Positions 1-7,048 of a stretch of DNA of 44,987 nt are shown here, one piece after another; position 1 is the first letter of the stretch, and every line of letters starts with the position of its first letter. The notes under the pieces were generated by a model that saw only the letters and a program-made list of their open reading frames with translations, searched no databases and was not told the origin of the DNA. The stretch comes from Minisyncoccota bacterium. Lineage in GTDB: Bacteria > Patescibacteriota > Minisyncoccia > Phycocordibacterales > UBA9973. Location of the stretch: contig JARLIG010000012.1 in assembly GCA_031291825.1 (NCBI GenBank), forward strand, positions 1 through 44,987. Reading direction: 5' to 3'. A program made the position numbers and the translations under genes.

Positions 1-478
1 AGAATTTAACCATTAGCCTGTGGATAACCCTCCAGACGTTGGTCGTCTGTATCCTTACAGACGTCCAACGTCTGGGATTTTTGTATTTCGAAGTAAAAGG
101 ATTTCTTTTGGAAATACCCTTAACCATTTTTTTAACACTTTTAGCACCACGCCTAAATAATGTTTGTTTGCGGTCTTTGTTCTTGTTTATATCGTTAAAG
201 AGTTGCATTTTAACCTCATCAATTGCACTATATAAATCTGCATGGTCACTCTCTCCATAGAAATTATTTCCATCTATGTTGATAGTACAATCAGCATGAA
301 AAATCTCTCCAGCTTTATGATGATTTGTTGTTTTCCTAACTTCGAACTTCACACGAGCTTCACCTTTATTTGTTTCAATGTCAGAGAGCAATTTTTCAAG
401 GTTGGTAACTCTTTTTGAAACATAATCCTTAATGGCTTCTGTTAATTCTAGATTTTTACTTTGTAAAGTTATTTGCAT
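1..478 (-). CDS. hpf: ribosome hibernation promoting factor (HPF/RaiA family), cut by window edge
   Basis: Translating leftward from the ATG at 478 gives 159 residues with no stop before the window edge. The first ~105 residues have the HPF/RaiA pattern: an N-terminal MQITLQSKNLELT strand, helix, a basic strand (VRKTTNHHKAGEIF), HADCTINIDG, and the helix SDHADLYSAIDEVKMQL. HPF proteins bind the 30S decoding site and inactivate or dimerise idle ribosomes. The start is supported by TATAAT (485-490, minus strand) ending six bases before ATG. Residues ~135-149 are encoded by a long hairpin repeat (32-75) and look unlike any HPF tail (RRWTSVRIQTTNVW), so the C terminus may be a repeat read in frame. 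Family call is firm; the true C terminus is unseen. Confidence 0.85.
   Translation of the reverse strand, partial: MQITLQSKNLELTEAIKDYVSKRVTNLEKLLSDIETNKGEARVKFEVRKTTNHHKAGEIFHADCTINIDGNNFYGESDHADLYSAIDEVKMQLFNDINKNKDRKQTLFRRGAKSVKKMVKGISKRNPFTSKYKNPRRWTSVRIQTTNVWRVIHRLMVKF
32..75. repeat. nested-palindrome hairpin repeat, copy 1
   Basis: Left arm 32-50 (CCAGACGTTGGTCGTCTGT) and right arm 57-75 are inverted repeats of 19 bases with one mismatch, separated by a 6-base loop. Each arm is itself an imperfect palindrome (CAGACGT-N3-ACGTCTG type). Related copies lie at 17125, 37876 and 39125. Unlike those, this copy lies inside an open reading frame, the hpf tail. Confidence 0.9.
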
Positions 479-484
479 AGTTAC

Positions 485-535
485 ATTATACCATAATTAC
501 AATTAATTTATAAAACAAGGAAAACTTGTTATAAT
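485..535. promoter_or_regulatory. divergent leaderless promoters for hpf and NDH-2
   Basis: Two perfect TATAAT boxes face away from each other: 485-490 on the minus strand, six bases before the hpf ATG, and 530-535 on the plus strand, six bases before the NDH-2 ATG. Transcription would start at or next to the start codons. No Shine-Dalgarno sequence is present for either gene. Confidence 0.7.
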
Positions 536-541
536 AAGCAT

Positions 542-1783
542 ATGTTGAAAAAAACAAAAATACTTATAATCGGCAATGGCTTTGGAGGGGTATATGCACT
601 CAAAAACTTGCATAAAATCTTAGCTGGCGATGAAAATATCGAGCTTTCCATGATCGGTGAAAAAAATTACTTTCTTTTTACTCCCCTATTGCATGAGGTG
701 GCAACTGGAGGCATCAACGGAGCAAATATCATAGAACCAATACGCAAAGTATTAGGAGGCTCTTTGAGAGATTTTTATTTAGGCAAAGCAGAACAAATAA
801 ATTTGAAGGATAAAAATGTCGTAGTAGGTGAAGCTATAGTTTCTTATGATTACTTGGTAATAGCTCCTGGCGCAGAAACAAATTTTTTCAATACTCTTGG
901 TGCCGATAAATATGCATTTACTTTAAAATCTATAGACGATGCTGTTAAAATAAAAAATCATTGCATCACGCAAATGGAACGCGCCTCTCATGTCCTAAAT
1001 ACAGAAGAAAGAAAGAAAATGCTTAAATTTGTAATTATCGGAGGCGGACCGACAGGAGTAGAGTTAGTGGCGGAGATGGAAGAGTTAGTCCGAGAGACTT
1101 TTTCTCATTATTATCGAAAAGAAGTAGTTAAAGATGTTTCAATCGTCCTAATCCAAAGAGGTCCTGAATTGGTGCCTCAGTTCGGAACAAAAATACGCAC
1201 TAAAAGCCTGTCAGTCTTGCAAAAAAAAGGAGTAAATGTACTATTAAATACAGCTGTTAAAGAAGTAGGCGTTTCGTATGTAGTTGTCGATGAAAATAAA
1301 AAAATTGATACAGAAACTGTCATTTGGGTGGGTGGAATAAAACCAGCAAGTTTAAACTTTACTGAAAAAATAAACAAATCCCCTGACGGAAGAATTATCG
1401 TGAATGAATACCTGCAACTCGATAATTATAAAGAAGTTTTTGCAATTGGAGATATTGCTCTTTTTAAAGATAAAACTTCCGCGTTGCCAGCCCTAGCACA
1501 AGTGGCAGAAAAACAATCAAAAACTGTTGCAAAAAATATAAAAAACTTAATGGACGAAACAGCACTAGAAAAATTTTCTTATCACAGCTCTGGAAACTTG
1601 ATGTCTTTGGGACAATGGATGGCAGTGGGAGAAATTGCTGGTTTCTCCTTTTCTGGACACTTAGCGTGGTGGTTCTGGAGAACTGTTTATCTTTCTAAAC
1701 TTATTTCTTTTAGAAAAAAAGTACGAGTGGCCGTGGATTGGACCATGAATATTTTTTCTCCCAGAGATATTTCCAAAATTTAG
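542..1783 (+). CDS. ndh: type II NADH dehydrogenase (NDH-2)
   Basis: This 413-residue protein is a two-dinucleotide-fold flavoprotein. The FAD-binding GNGFGG is at residues 11-16, the NADH-binding GGGPTG at 167-172, and the FAD-binding AIGD motif is near residue 300. The length and the C-terminal amphipathic/hydrophobic stretch (HLAWWFWRTVYLSKLISF), used by the family to sit on the inner face of the membrane, fit NDH-2. The enzyme passes electrons from NADH to quinone without pumping protons. A cytochrome bd quinol oxidase is encoded at 20-23 kb, so a short aerobic chain is likely. The start follows TATAAT by six bases. Other pyridine-nucleotide oxidoreductases (sulfide:quinone reductase) are less likely because no paired redox cysteines are seen. 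Confidence 0.88.
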   Translation: MLKKTKILIIGNGFGGVYALKNLHKILAGDENIELSMIGEKNYFLFTPLLHEVATGGINGANIIEPIRKVLGGSLRDFYLGKAEQINLKDKNVVVGEAIVSYDYLVIAPGAETNFFNTLGADKYAFTLKSIDDAVKIKNHCITQMERASHVLNTEERKKMLKFVIIGGGPTGVELVAEMEELVRETFSHYYRKEVVKDVSIVLIQRGPELVPQFGTKIRTKSLSVLQKKGVNVLLNTAVKEVGVSYVVVDENKKIDTETVIWVGGIKPASLNFTEKINKSPDGRIIVNEYLQLDNYKEVFAIGDIALFKDKTSALPALAQVAEKQSKTVAKNIKNLMDETALEKFSYHSSGNLMSLGQWMAVGEIAGFSFSGHLAWWFWRTVYLSKLISFRKKVRVAVDWTMNIFSPRDISKI

Positions 1784-1785
1784 AA

Positions 1786-3720
1786 TTATTTTTTCTTAAT
1801 ATCTCGAGTTAAGGCTTTTAAAATAATATTTAGTTCAATCGTGGCAACTCCAACGACAGTATCTGCGCCACCATAATAGATATACAATAATCCGTCTTTT
1901 TCCACCATGCCACAAGGAAAGACAACATTATTTACAATACCTTCTTTTTCATACTTTTCTTTTGGTTCAAAGATAGGGTCAGAAGTCCGTGCGAGAACAT
2001 TTGTCGGGTCCTTTAAATCAAGCAGCACTGCTCCAACGCGATAAGTATGACTATGTTTAGAAATACCATGATAAAGCAATAGCCAACCATGTTTAGTTTT
2101 TATAGGCGGAGCAGAAATTCCAACCTTCGCGCTATCCCAAGTGTTCATCCTTGGTCCAATAATTCTAATGCATTTTTGAATAGTCTCTGTTTTAAAATTC
2201 AGTGATTTTAAGTAGTCGCCACACATTTCATTTCCTACTCTGTGTAAAATAAAGTATTTTCCATTAATTTTTTCTGGAAAGATACAGGTGTCTTTGTCAT
2301 CAAAACCAGCGGGAGTAATTAGAATGGGTGTTTCCCATTGCCAATTTTTAAGTAGGAAGTTCTTTTCTGATATAGAAGTAACAGCCACCCGCGGCGGACC
2401 AATTCCATCAAAAGCTGTGTAGCACATGTAAATTGTTTTTCCTATTTTGGTCAGCCGTGGATCTTCACAACCAGAATTACCACCAGCAATTTTTTTTAAT
2501 TCAAAACTCTCTCTTGGTATATATATCGGCAACGGAGATTTTTCGTTTATAGAAACACCGTTTTTAGAACTAGCATAACCAACCGAAGAAGTATTATCCA
2601 TTGAAAGAGCTCTATATAATATGTAGGTGGTGCCCTTTATTCTCAAAGCCGCTGGATTAAAAGTAGCTTGAGCTTCGAAAGGATGTGTCTTATCGGGAAT
2701 AATGATAGGATTCTTCAAAGAACGTTGGAAATGCCACCTAGCAGCAGTTTTGGGACGCATGGTTGAGATTAGATCGGTTATATTTACATGTGCCATACAG
2801 GTCGTGGTATCAGCTGCTCCGTAATATATATAAAGTGTATCTTTTTCTAAAATTGCGCCAGACGGAAAAACTATATCTGGAACATGACCCAAAAGTTCAT
2901 ATGCATCTCTCGGGACGAGAATAGGTCCTTCAGTACGTCCAGTAATTTTTAGTGGATTATTTAAATCAAGTAAAACTGCTTCAATTCCAAATATTCTGTC
3001 AACATTCCCTTGTCCAGGAAAATAATTTTGAATATGAGAGTAAAGAAAAATCCAACCATGAGAAGTTTTTATTGGCGTAGCTCCAACTTCAGTATGGTCA
3101 TAGGGCGTTCTTTTTAAATCAATAGAATATTTATCTACATTTGCGTACCATTTTTCCCAAAACGCTGAATTCCATAAATCTTCTATTGTATCCATCTGTG
3201 CTATCGCTATTTTGGATGGAGGCATATCCGTGTTTACCGTCACAATAACGGTTATCTTTCCATTAACACGCTCCGGAAAAAGAGTCATTGCTTTGGCATT
3301 AAAGGGAGTGACTAAATGACGTTCATTAACTTTTTTTAAATCTCTAGAAACAGCAACAGCGACTTTTATGCCACTAGCCTCAAATGGATATTTAGAGAGA
3401 GCTGTGTAAAATATATAATACTGTCCTTCAAAAAAAGTAATGCGCGGATCTTCACAGCCATATTTTTCCCAATCTTCTTGCGGAGTAATAAAAGGCACAG
3501 AATCTTCAAAATGTGTTTTATCTTTACTGTGCCCCAAACCAATTACCGAAGTCTGCTCCGGCGTATGTAAAACATCGGACGCCCCGATGGCTCGATAGAC
3601 GCCATAATAAAGTTTCCCCTTCTTGACGACGCTCATATTAAACGTCGCGAAAGATTCCCAATAATGGTCTCGATACGGGGTCAAAATCGGATTGTGATGT
3701 GATCTTTTTACAACGTACAT
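1786..3720 (-). CDS. tandem-domain GH130-like glycoside phosphorylase/hydrolase
   Basis: The 644-residue protein consists of two related five-bladed beta-propeller halves, about residues 1-315 and 330-644. Each half has an N-terminal NPI(L/I)xP strand, a GCEDPR motif (88-93 and 417-422), a GATPIKT/GISAPPIKT-type strand, and a YYGAADT/YYGGADT end motif. GH130 enzymes act on beta-mannosidic linkages, usually as phosphorylases releasing mannose-1-phosphate, with the acid Asp in the EDPR region. No signal peptide is seen, so it should be cytosolic. It is the last gene of a leftward run, 10 bases behind the single-domain paralogue. A two-copy fusion is unusual for GH130, which is normally ~300-400 residues. 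Substrate cannot be read from sequence. Confidence 0.8.
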   Translation of the reverse strand: MYVVKRSHHNPILTPYRDHYWESFATFNMSVVKKGKLYYGVYRAIGASDVLHTPEQTSVIGLGHSKDKTHFEDSVPFITPQEDWEKYGCEDPRITFFEGQYYIFYTALSKYPFEASGIKVAVAVSRDLKKVNERHLVTPFNAKAMTLFPERVNGKITVIVTVNTDMPPSKIAIAQMDTIEDLWNSAFWEKWYANVDKYSIDLKRTPYDHTEVGATPIKTSHGWIFLYSHIQNYFPGQGNVDRIFGIEAVLLDLNNPLKITGRTEGPILVPRDAYELLGHVPDIVFPSGAILEKDTLYIYYGAADTTTCMAHVNITDLISTMRPKTAARWHFQRSLKNPIIIPDKTHPFEAQATFNPAALRIKGTTYILYRALSMDNTSSVGYASSKNGVSINEKSPLPIYIPRESFELKKIAGGNSGCEDPRLTKIGKTIYMCYTAFDGIGPPRVAVTSISEKNFLLKNWQWETPILITPAGFDDKDTCIFPEKINGKYFILHRVGNEMCGDYLKSLNFKTETIQKCIRIIGPRMNTWDSAKVGISAPPIKTKHGWLLLYHGISKHSHTYRVGAVLLDLKDPTNVLARTSDPIFEPKEKYEKEGIVNNVVFPCGMVEKDGLLYIYYGGADTVVGVATIELNIILKALTRDIKKK

Positions 3721-3730
3721 ATTAAATTAA

Positions 3731-4852
3731 CTAGATTCTAGGTTTTTTATGTTTTAATTTAGCTTCACTTGAATGCATCAGTTCTTCTAAGAATTTATCA
3801 AGCGGGGCTGTAGCCACACAGGTAACTTTATCCGCACCACCGTAATATACAAATAAATCTTTTCCTTTCACCACCGCTCCGCAAGAATAAATCACGCCGG
3901 ATTTATATCCTTCATTTTCATACCATTTATCTGGTTCAAGAATCGGCTGACTGGAACGATAAAGAACTTTCGTTGGATTTTTCAAATCCAAAAGCATCGC
4001 CCCAATCCTGTATCTATCTGGACTCCTGTGGTCCATTGCATGATAAATAATCAGCCAACCATATTTCGTTTTGATTGGCGCCGGTCCAACCCCACGAAAC
4101 CAACTATCCCAAGTTCTAGTTTTATCTATCGGTCTAGTGTTGTTGCTTTTGATAAATTTCTTACCGTCTAATTCATCTAAACTATCAAAATAATCAATGA
4201 GAATTTTTGGAGAAAAACTATGTAAAACAGCATACTTTCCATTAATTTTTTCTGGAAAGATAACCCAATTTTTATGTATCTCTCCAGGTGGAGAAATAAG
4301 AACTGGTTCTTTCCAATCCCAACGTCTGTTGATAAAATCTTCTAAACTTATAGAAGTAAGAGCCATTCGCAAAGACCCCCAACCATCAAAGGCAGTGTAG
4401 ATCATGTACACTTCATCGCCCAAGAGCGTGAGTCTAGGGTCTTCACATCCTCCGCCCCAGCCTCCACCAGAAGAATAATTTTGCAGCTTGGTTGCTGGGT
4501 CTTTTTTAACAGCTTTTCTATCTTTAATATAGTAAGCCATCTCTTTTAATTTTGTATCAAAAGAAAAACCGTCGTCACTTCTAGCATAACCTAAAACAGA
4601 AATATCCGTGTCACCAATAGCGCGATAAATGACATGTATTTTTCCATTATGATAGATGGCACTTGGATTGAAAGCTGCTTTTGATTCCCAATAATTTTTA
4701 CTCTCCGGTTCAATAATCGGATTCTTGGTTGACCTTCTTAAATCAAGAGCCGTGAGTTTTTTCCTGACAGCTATTTTTTTCGTAGCTGTTTTCCTTTTAA
4801 CAGATTTTAATATTCTCTCTTTGATTTTTTTTATTTTTTTAAACACGGCCAT
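3731..4852 (-). CDS. GH130-like glycoside phosphorylase/hydrolase
   Basis: A 373-residue single-domain relative of the downstream tandem protein, with GCEDPR at 135-140, a WESKAAFNPSAIY opening strand, RTWDSWFRGVGPAPIKT, and the YYGGADK end motif. It is preceded by ~35 strongly basic residues (KKIKKIKERILKSVKRK) that are absent from the tandem protein and could bind RNA, membrane or glycan. The start codon overlaps the cupin gene by 14 bases, which indicates one transcript. Probably acts on beta-mannosides or a related glycan; phosphorylase versus hydrolase activity is undecided. Confidence 0.8.
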   Translation of the reverse strand: MAVFKKIKKIKERILKSVKRKTATKKIAVRKKLTALDLRRSTKNPIIEPESKNYWESKAAFNPSAIYHNGKIHVIYRAIGDTDISVLGYARSDDGFSFDTKLKEMAYYIKDRKAVKKDPATKLQNYSSGGGWGGGCEDPRLTLLGDEVYMIYTAFDGWGSLRMALTSISLEDFINRRWDWKEPVLISPPGEIHKNWVIFPEKINGKYAVLHSFSPKILIDYFDSLDELDGKKFIKSNNTRPIDKTRTWDSWFRGVGPAPIKTKYGWLIIYHAMDHRSPDRYRIGAMLLDLKNPTKVLYRSSQPILEPDKWYENEGYKSGVIYSCGAVVKGKDLFVYYGGADKVTCVATAPLDKFLEELMHSSEAKLKHKKPRI

Positions 4853-5180
4853 ATTTGTCTTTTACTCTAACAATGTCATCTTCATCAAAATCTCCATAGG
4901 CTATTTCTAAAAATTGTACTGCATTATCTTTTGCTTCAATTTGGTGCAGTTCTTTTTTTTCAACCATAAATTCATCTCCAGGTTTTGAATTTGTTTGTTT
5001 TTCACCAATAGTCACTAATGGAAAACCTGAGAGTATACGCCAAAATTCTCTTCTACGATTATGATATTGCAAACTTAAAGAGCTATCTTGATTAATTGAA
5101 ATAACTTTAACCGTGGTTTTTTCGTTCTGTGTGAACTGTTCGAATTGCCCCCACGGTCTTTTTACAATAATCTTTTGCAT
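4839..5180 (-). CDS. mannose-6-phosphate isomerase type II-like cupin
   Basis: This 113-residue protein matches the C-terminal cupin of ManC/AlgA-type bifunctional enzymes: KRPWGQFEQF at the start, SLSLQYHNRRREFWRILSG with the metal-binding His and Glu, the HQIEA strand, and the DEDDIVRVKDKYGR ending. The nucleotidyltransferase domain of ManC is absent, so this is a stand-alone sugar-phosphate isomerase-type cupin. Start taken at the ATG at 5180 rather than an upstream codon because the family begins at KRPWG; a TATAAT lies ~18 bases upstream of it. Neighbouring GH130 genes support a role in mannose phosphate metabolism (inference). Confidence 0.75.
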   Translation of the reverse strand: MQKIIVKRPWGQFEQFTQNEKTTVKVISINQDSSLSLQYHNRRREFWRILSGFPLVTIGEKQTNSKPGDEFMVEKKELHQIEAKDNAVQFLEIAYGDFDEDDIVRVKDKYGRV

Positions 5181-5231
5181 AGTTATAACTGAACCTTTAT
5201 TATACAACTATATACATATATTTTGCTAATA

Positions 5232-5993
5232 TTATGATTTTTTCAATGCTAAAATCTTCATCATTAATGCATCTGCAGGGAGGAATTTGCCTGAGAGCGG
5301 AACATAAAATTTTCCTTTTGCCCTTGTTTTATCAGCTGATATTGGCATTCCACTAGCTTCTAGAAGTTCTTGGTCATTATAATTGTCTCCAATTGCCATG
5401 ACATTTTCTTTCTTTAATTTAAAGAGCTTCATGGCGGATTTTAAACCCAGAGCTTTAGTTTGAATTTTTTTAATTAGTATATCGTAGGCCTCACCATTCC
5501 AGACAGTGCAGAGGTTTTTGTCTTGCGCGACTACGTTTTCAATTTCTTTAATTCGTTTTTTAGAGTGGATGGTGATGATAAATTCTTTTGGTTCAAAGCC
5601 CTTAAAATCTCTATGTTGCAGAGCAACTCTTTTTAATTTTGGAAAAATATTTTTATTACGTTCAAAACTATTGATATGTTGATATATTTTACCTTTATAC
5701 CAAGTAGCACTACCACACTCATAAGTCAAACTGACAAAAGGTAAAATTTCGCGAAACATTTCTTGCAACATATAAAGTCCTCGGCCAGAAGAAATATTTA
5801 TCAAAAATCCCAGCTTGTGAAGTTTTTTGATTTGTTCTATTTGTTTTGAAGCAATGACTTTGGTGTTCAAGGTAGTAGTATTACCCACTTGTTTTATTTT
5901 TGTACCACGAGGAACCAGTACTCCATCAACATCAAAAACTATCATTTTGATTTTTGCTAAATCTTTTTTGGAAAATTCGCTTAAGGGTCTCAT
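5232..5993 (-). CDS. HAD-superfamily phosphatase, type IIB-like
   Basis: 253 residues with the HAD motifs in order: MIVFDVDGVLVPRG (nucleophile and acid Asp, residues ~18-30), SSGRG (motif II), KALGLKSAMK with a catalytic Lys, and AIGDNYNDQELLEASGMPISADK (motif IV). The cap position and final ADK resemble Cof/sucrose-phosphate-phosphatase type HADs. The substrate is likely a sugar phosphate. The ATG overlaps the stop of the upstream nucleotidyltransferase by one base (TAATG), so the two are translationally coupled. Confidence 0.75.
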   Translation of the reverse strand: MRPLSEFSKKDLAKIKMIVFDVDGVLVPRGTKIKQVGNTTTLNTKVIASKQIEQIKKLHKLGFLINISSGRGLYMLQEMFREILPFVSLTYECGSATWYKGKIYQHINSFERNKNIFPKLKRVALQHRDFKGFEPKEFIITIHSKKRIKEIENVVAQDKNLCTVWNGEAYDILIKKIQTKALGLKSAMKLFKLKKENVMAIGDNYNDQELLEASGMPISADKTRAKGKFYVPLSGKFLPADALMMKILALKKS

Positions 5994-6481
5994 TATTTTT
6001 TATTTTTTATTTTTTTCTTCTGCTCTTTTTCTTTGGCATTTTTTACCAGATCGGAGGAACTTTGAACTTTGCCTCCCCAACCAACATCATTTACTATCTC
6101 ACAATTTATTTCTCTGCAAACCAAAACTTCTGGAGTGGGGATATTTCCCACATGGCGATCTCCGCCCTTTGCAAAAATATGAGGACGCAACGCACGCAAA
6201 TCTTTACTGATACTTATGTCTTTAGTGTTTTTTTTGTGACTGCTTAAGATAACTTTATCGACAGCTTCAAAGGATTCAATAATTTCTTTTCTTTCATGCT
6301 CTGGCATAAAAACATATCCCTTTTTTAATTTCAACCAATTGTCATTATTGATTACAACAATTAGCTCATCGCCTAGTTTTTTGGCTTCATTAAATAATCG
6401 CACGTGTCCGATGTGCACAGGGTCAAATCCTCCACTGACCATCACTACTTTATTTCCATTTTTTTTATTCTTCCTAGTCAT
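5993..6481 (-). CDS. cytidylyltransferase-like nucleotidyltransferase (HldE-C/RfaE2 type)
   Basis: 162 residues. The HIGH motif (His23 to His26) follows VMVSGGFDP, typical of the nucleotidyltransferase fold that couples a sugar phosphate or alditol phosphate to a nucleotide. FAKGGDRHVGN resembles the VKGGD segment of HldE adenylyltransferase domains. The usual C-terminal S-T-x-x-[IL] motif appears as VQSSSDLVKNA. The tail is a run of Lys and Glu. The start is the ATG at 6481: an upstream reading would translate across the divergent promoter. TACAAT lies 10 bases upstream. It is the first gene of the five-gene sugar cluster running left to 1786. Confidence 0.75.
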   Translation of the reverse strand: MTRKNKKNGNKVVMVSGGFDPVHIGHVRLFNEAKKLGDELIVVINNDNWLKLKKGYVFMPEHERKEIIESFEAVDKVILSSHKKNTKDISISKDLRALRPHIFAKGGDRHVGNIPTPEVLVCREINCEIVNDVGWGGKVQSSSDLVKNAKEKEQKKKIKNKK

Positions 6482-6550
6482 GAGTAAGATTATTGTACTA
6501 CTTATATTTAAAAAAACAAACAAAACCAATAATTGTAGTATAATAAACCC

Positions 6551-7048
6551 ATGCCCAAAACCAGAGAACTTTATATCCGTAATATTATTTTCGGTATTTC
6601 TGATAGCTTGGTTTCCACGGTTGGACTCCTGGCTGGTATCGACGTCAGCGGCACCTCCAAACATATTATAATTCTAACTGGAGTGACCTATGCGTTTGTT
6701 GAAGCATTTTCTATGGCGGTAGGAAGTTTTCTTTCAGAAGAATCTGTGGAAGAAGATACTATAAATGGTGAAGTTCATATAAGTGGTCCTTTTATGGCAG
6801 GAAATATTATGTTTATATCATTTATAATAGCCTCTTTTATTCCAATAATACCATACCTTTTTTTTGGATTAACAACAGCTCTCTTTCTTTCCATAGGAAT
6901 ATCTATTATTGCACTCTTCATCGTTGGTGTGATGAGCGCAAGTCAAAAGAAAGTACACATTTTAAAATCCGGCTTAAGAATGGCACTTTTGGGAGGTATG
7001 GCAATTATTATGGGGGTTGTTGTTGGTAAATTTTTAAATATTAGTTAA
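6551..7048 (+). CDS. VIT1/CCC1-family metal transporter
   Basis: 165 residues with the VIT1/CCC1 signature: the first helix SDSLVSTVGLLAGI, then VEAFSMAVGSFLSEES, and a glycine-rich last pair of helices (GGMAIIMGVVVGKFL). Family members move Fe2+ or Mn2+ across membranes. The protein is shorter than yeast or plant members because the cytosolic metal-binding loop is reduced to a few acidic residues (EESVEEDTINGE). TATAAT (6539-6544) ends six bases before the ATG, so the mRNA is likely leaderless. Its stop overlaps that of mgtA by four bases. Confidence 0.8.
   Translation: MPKTRELYIRNIIFGISDSLVSTVGLLAGIDVSGTSKHIIILTGVTYAFVEAFSMAVGSFLSEESVEEDTINGEVHISGPFMAGNIMFISFIIASFIPIIPYLFFGLTTALFLSIGISIIALFIVGVMSASQKKVHILKSGLRMALLGGMAIIMGVVVGKFLNIS

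Noticed and set aside
1177-1377. Antisense open frames inside NDH-2, mgtA, the proton ATPase and other large genes
   Set aside because: They lie opposite strongly recognised proteins, with no RBS or promoter of their own.
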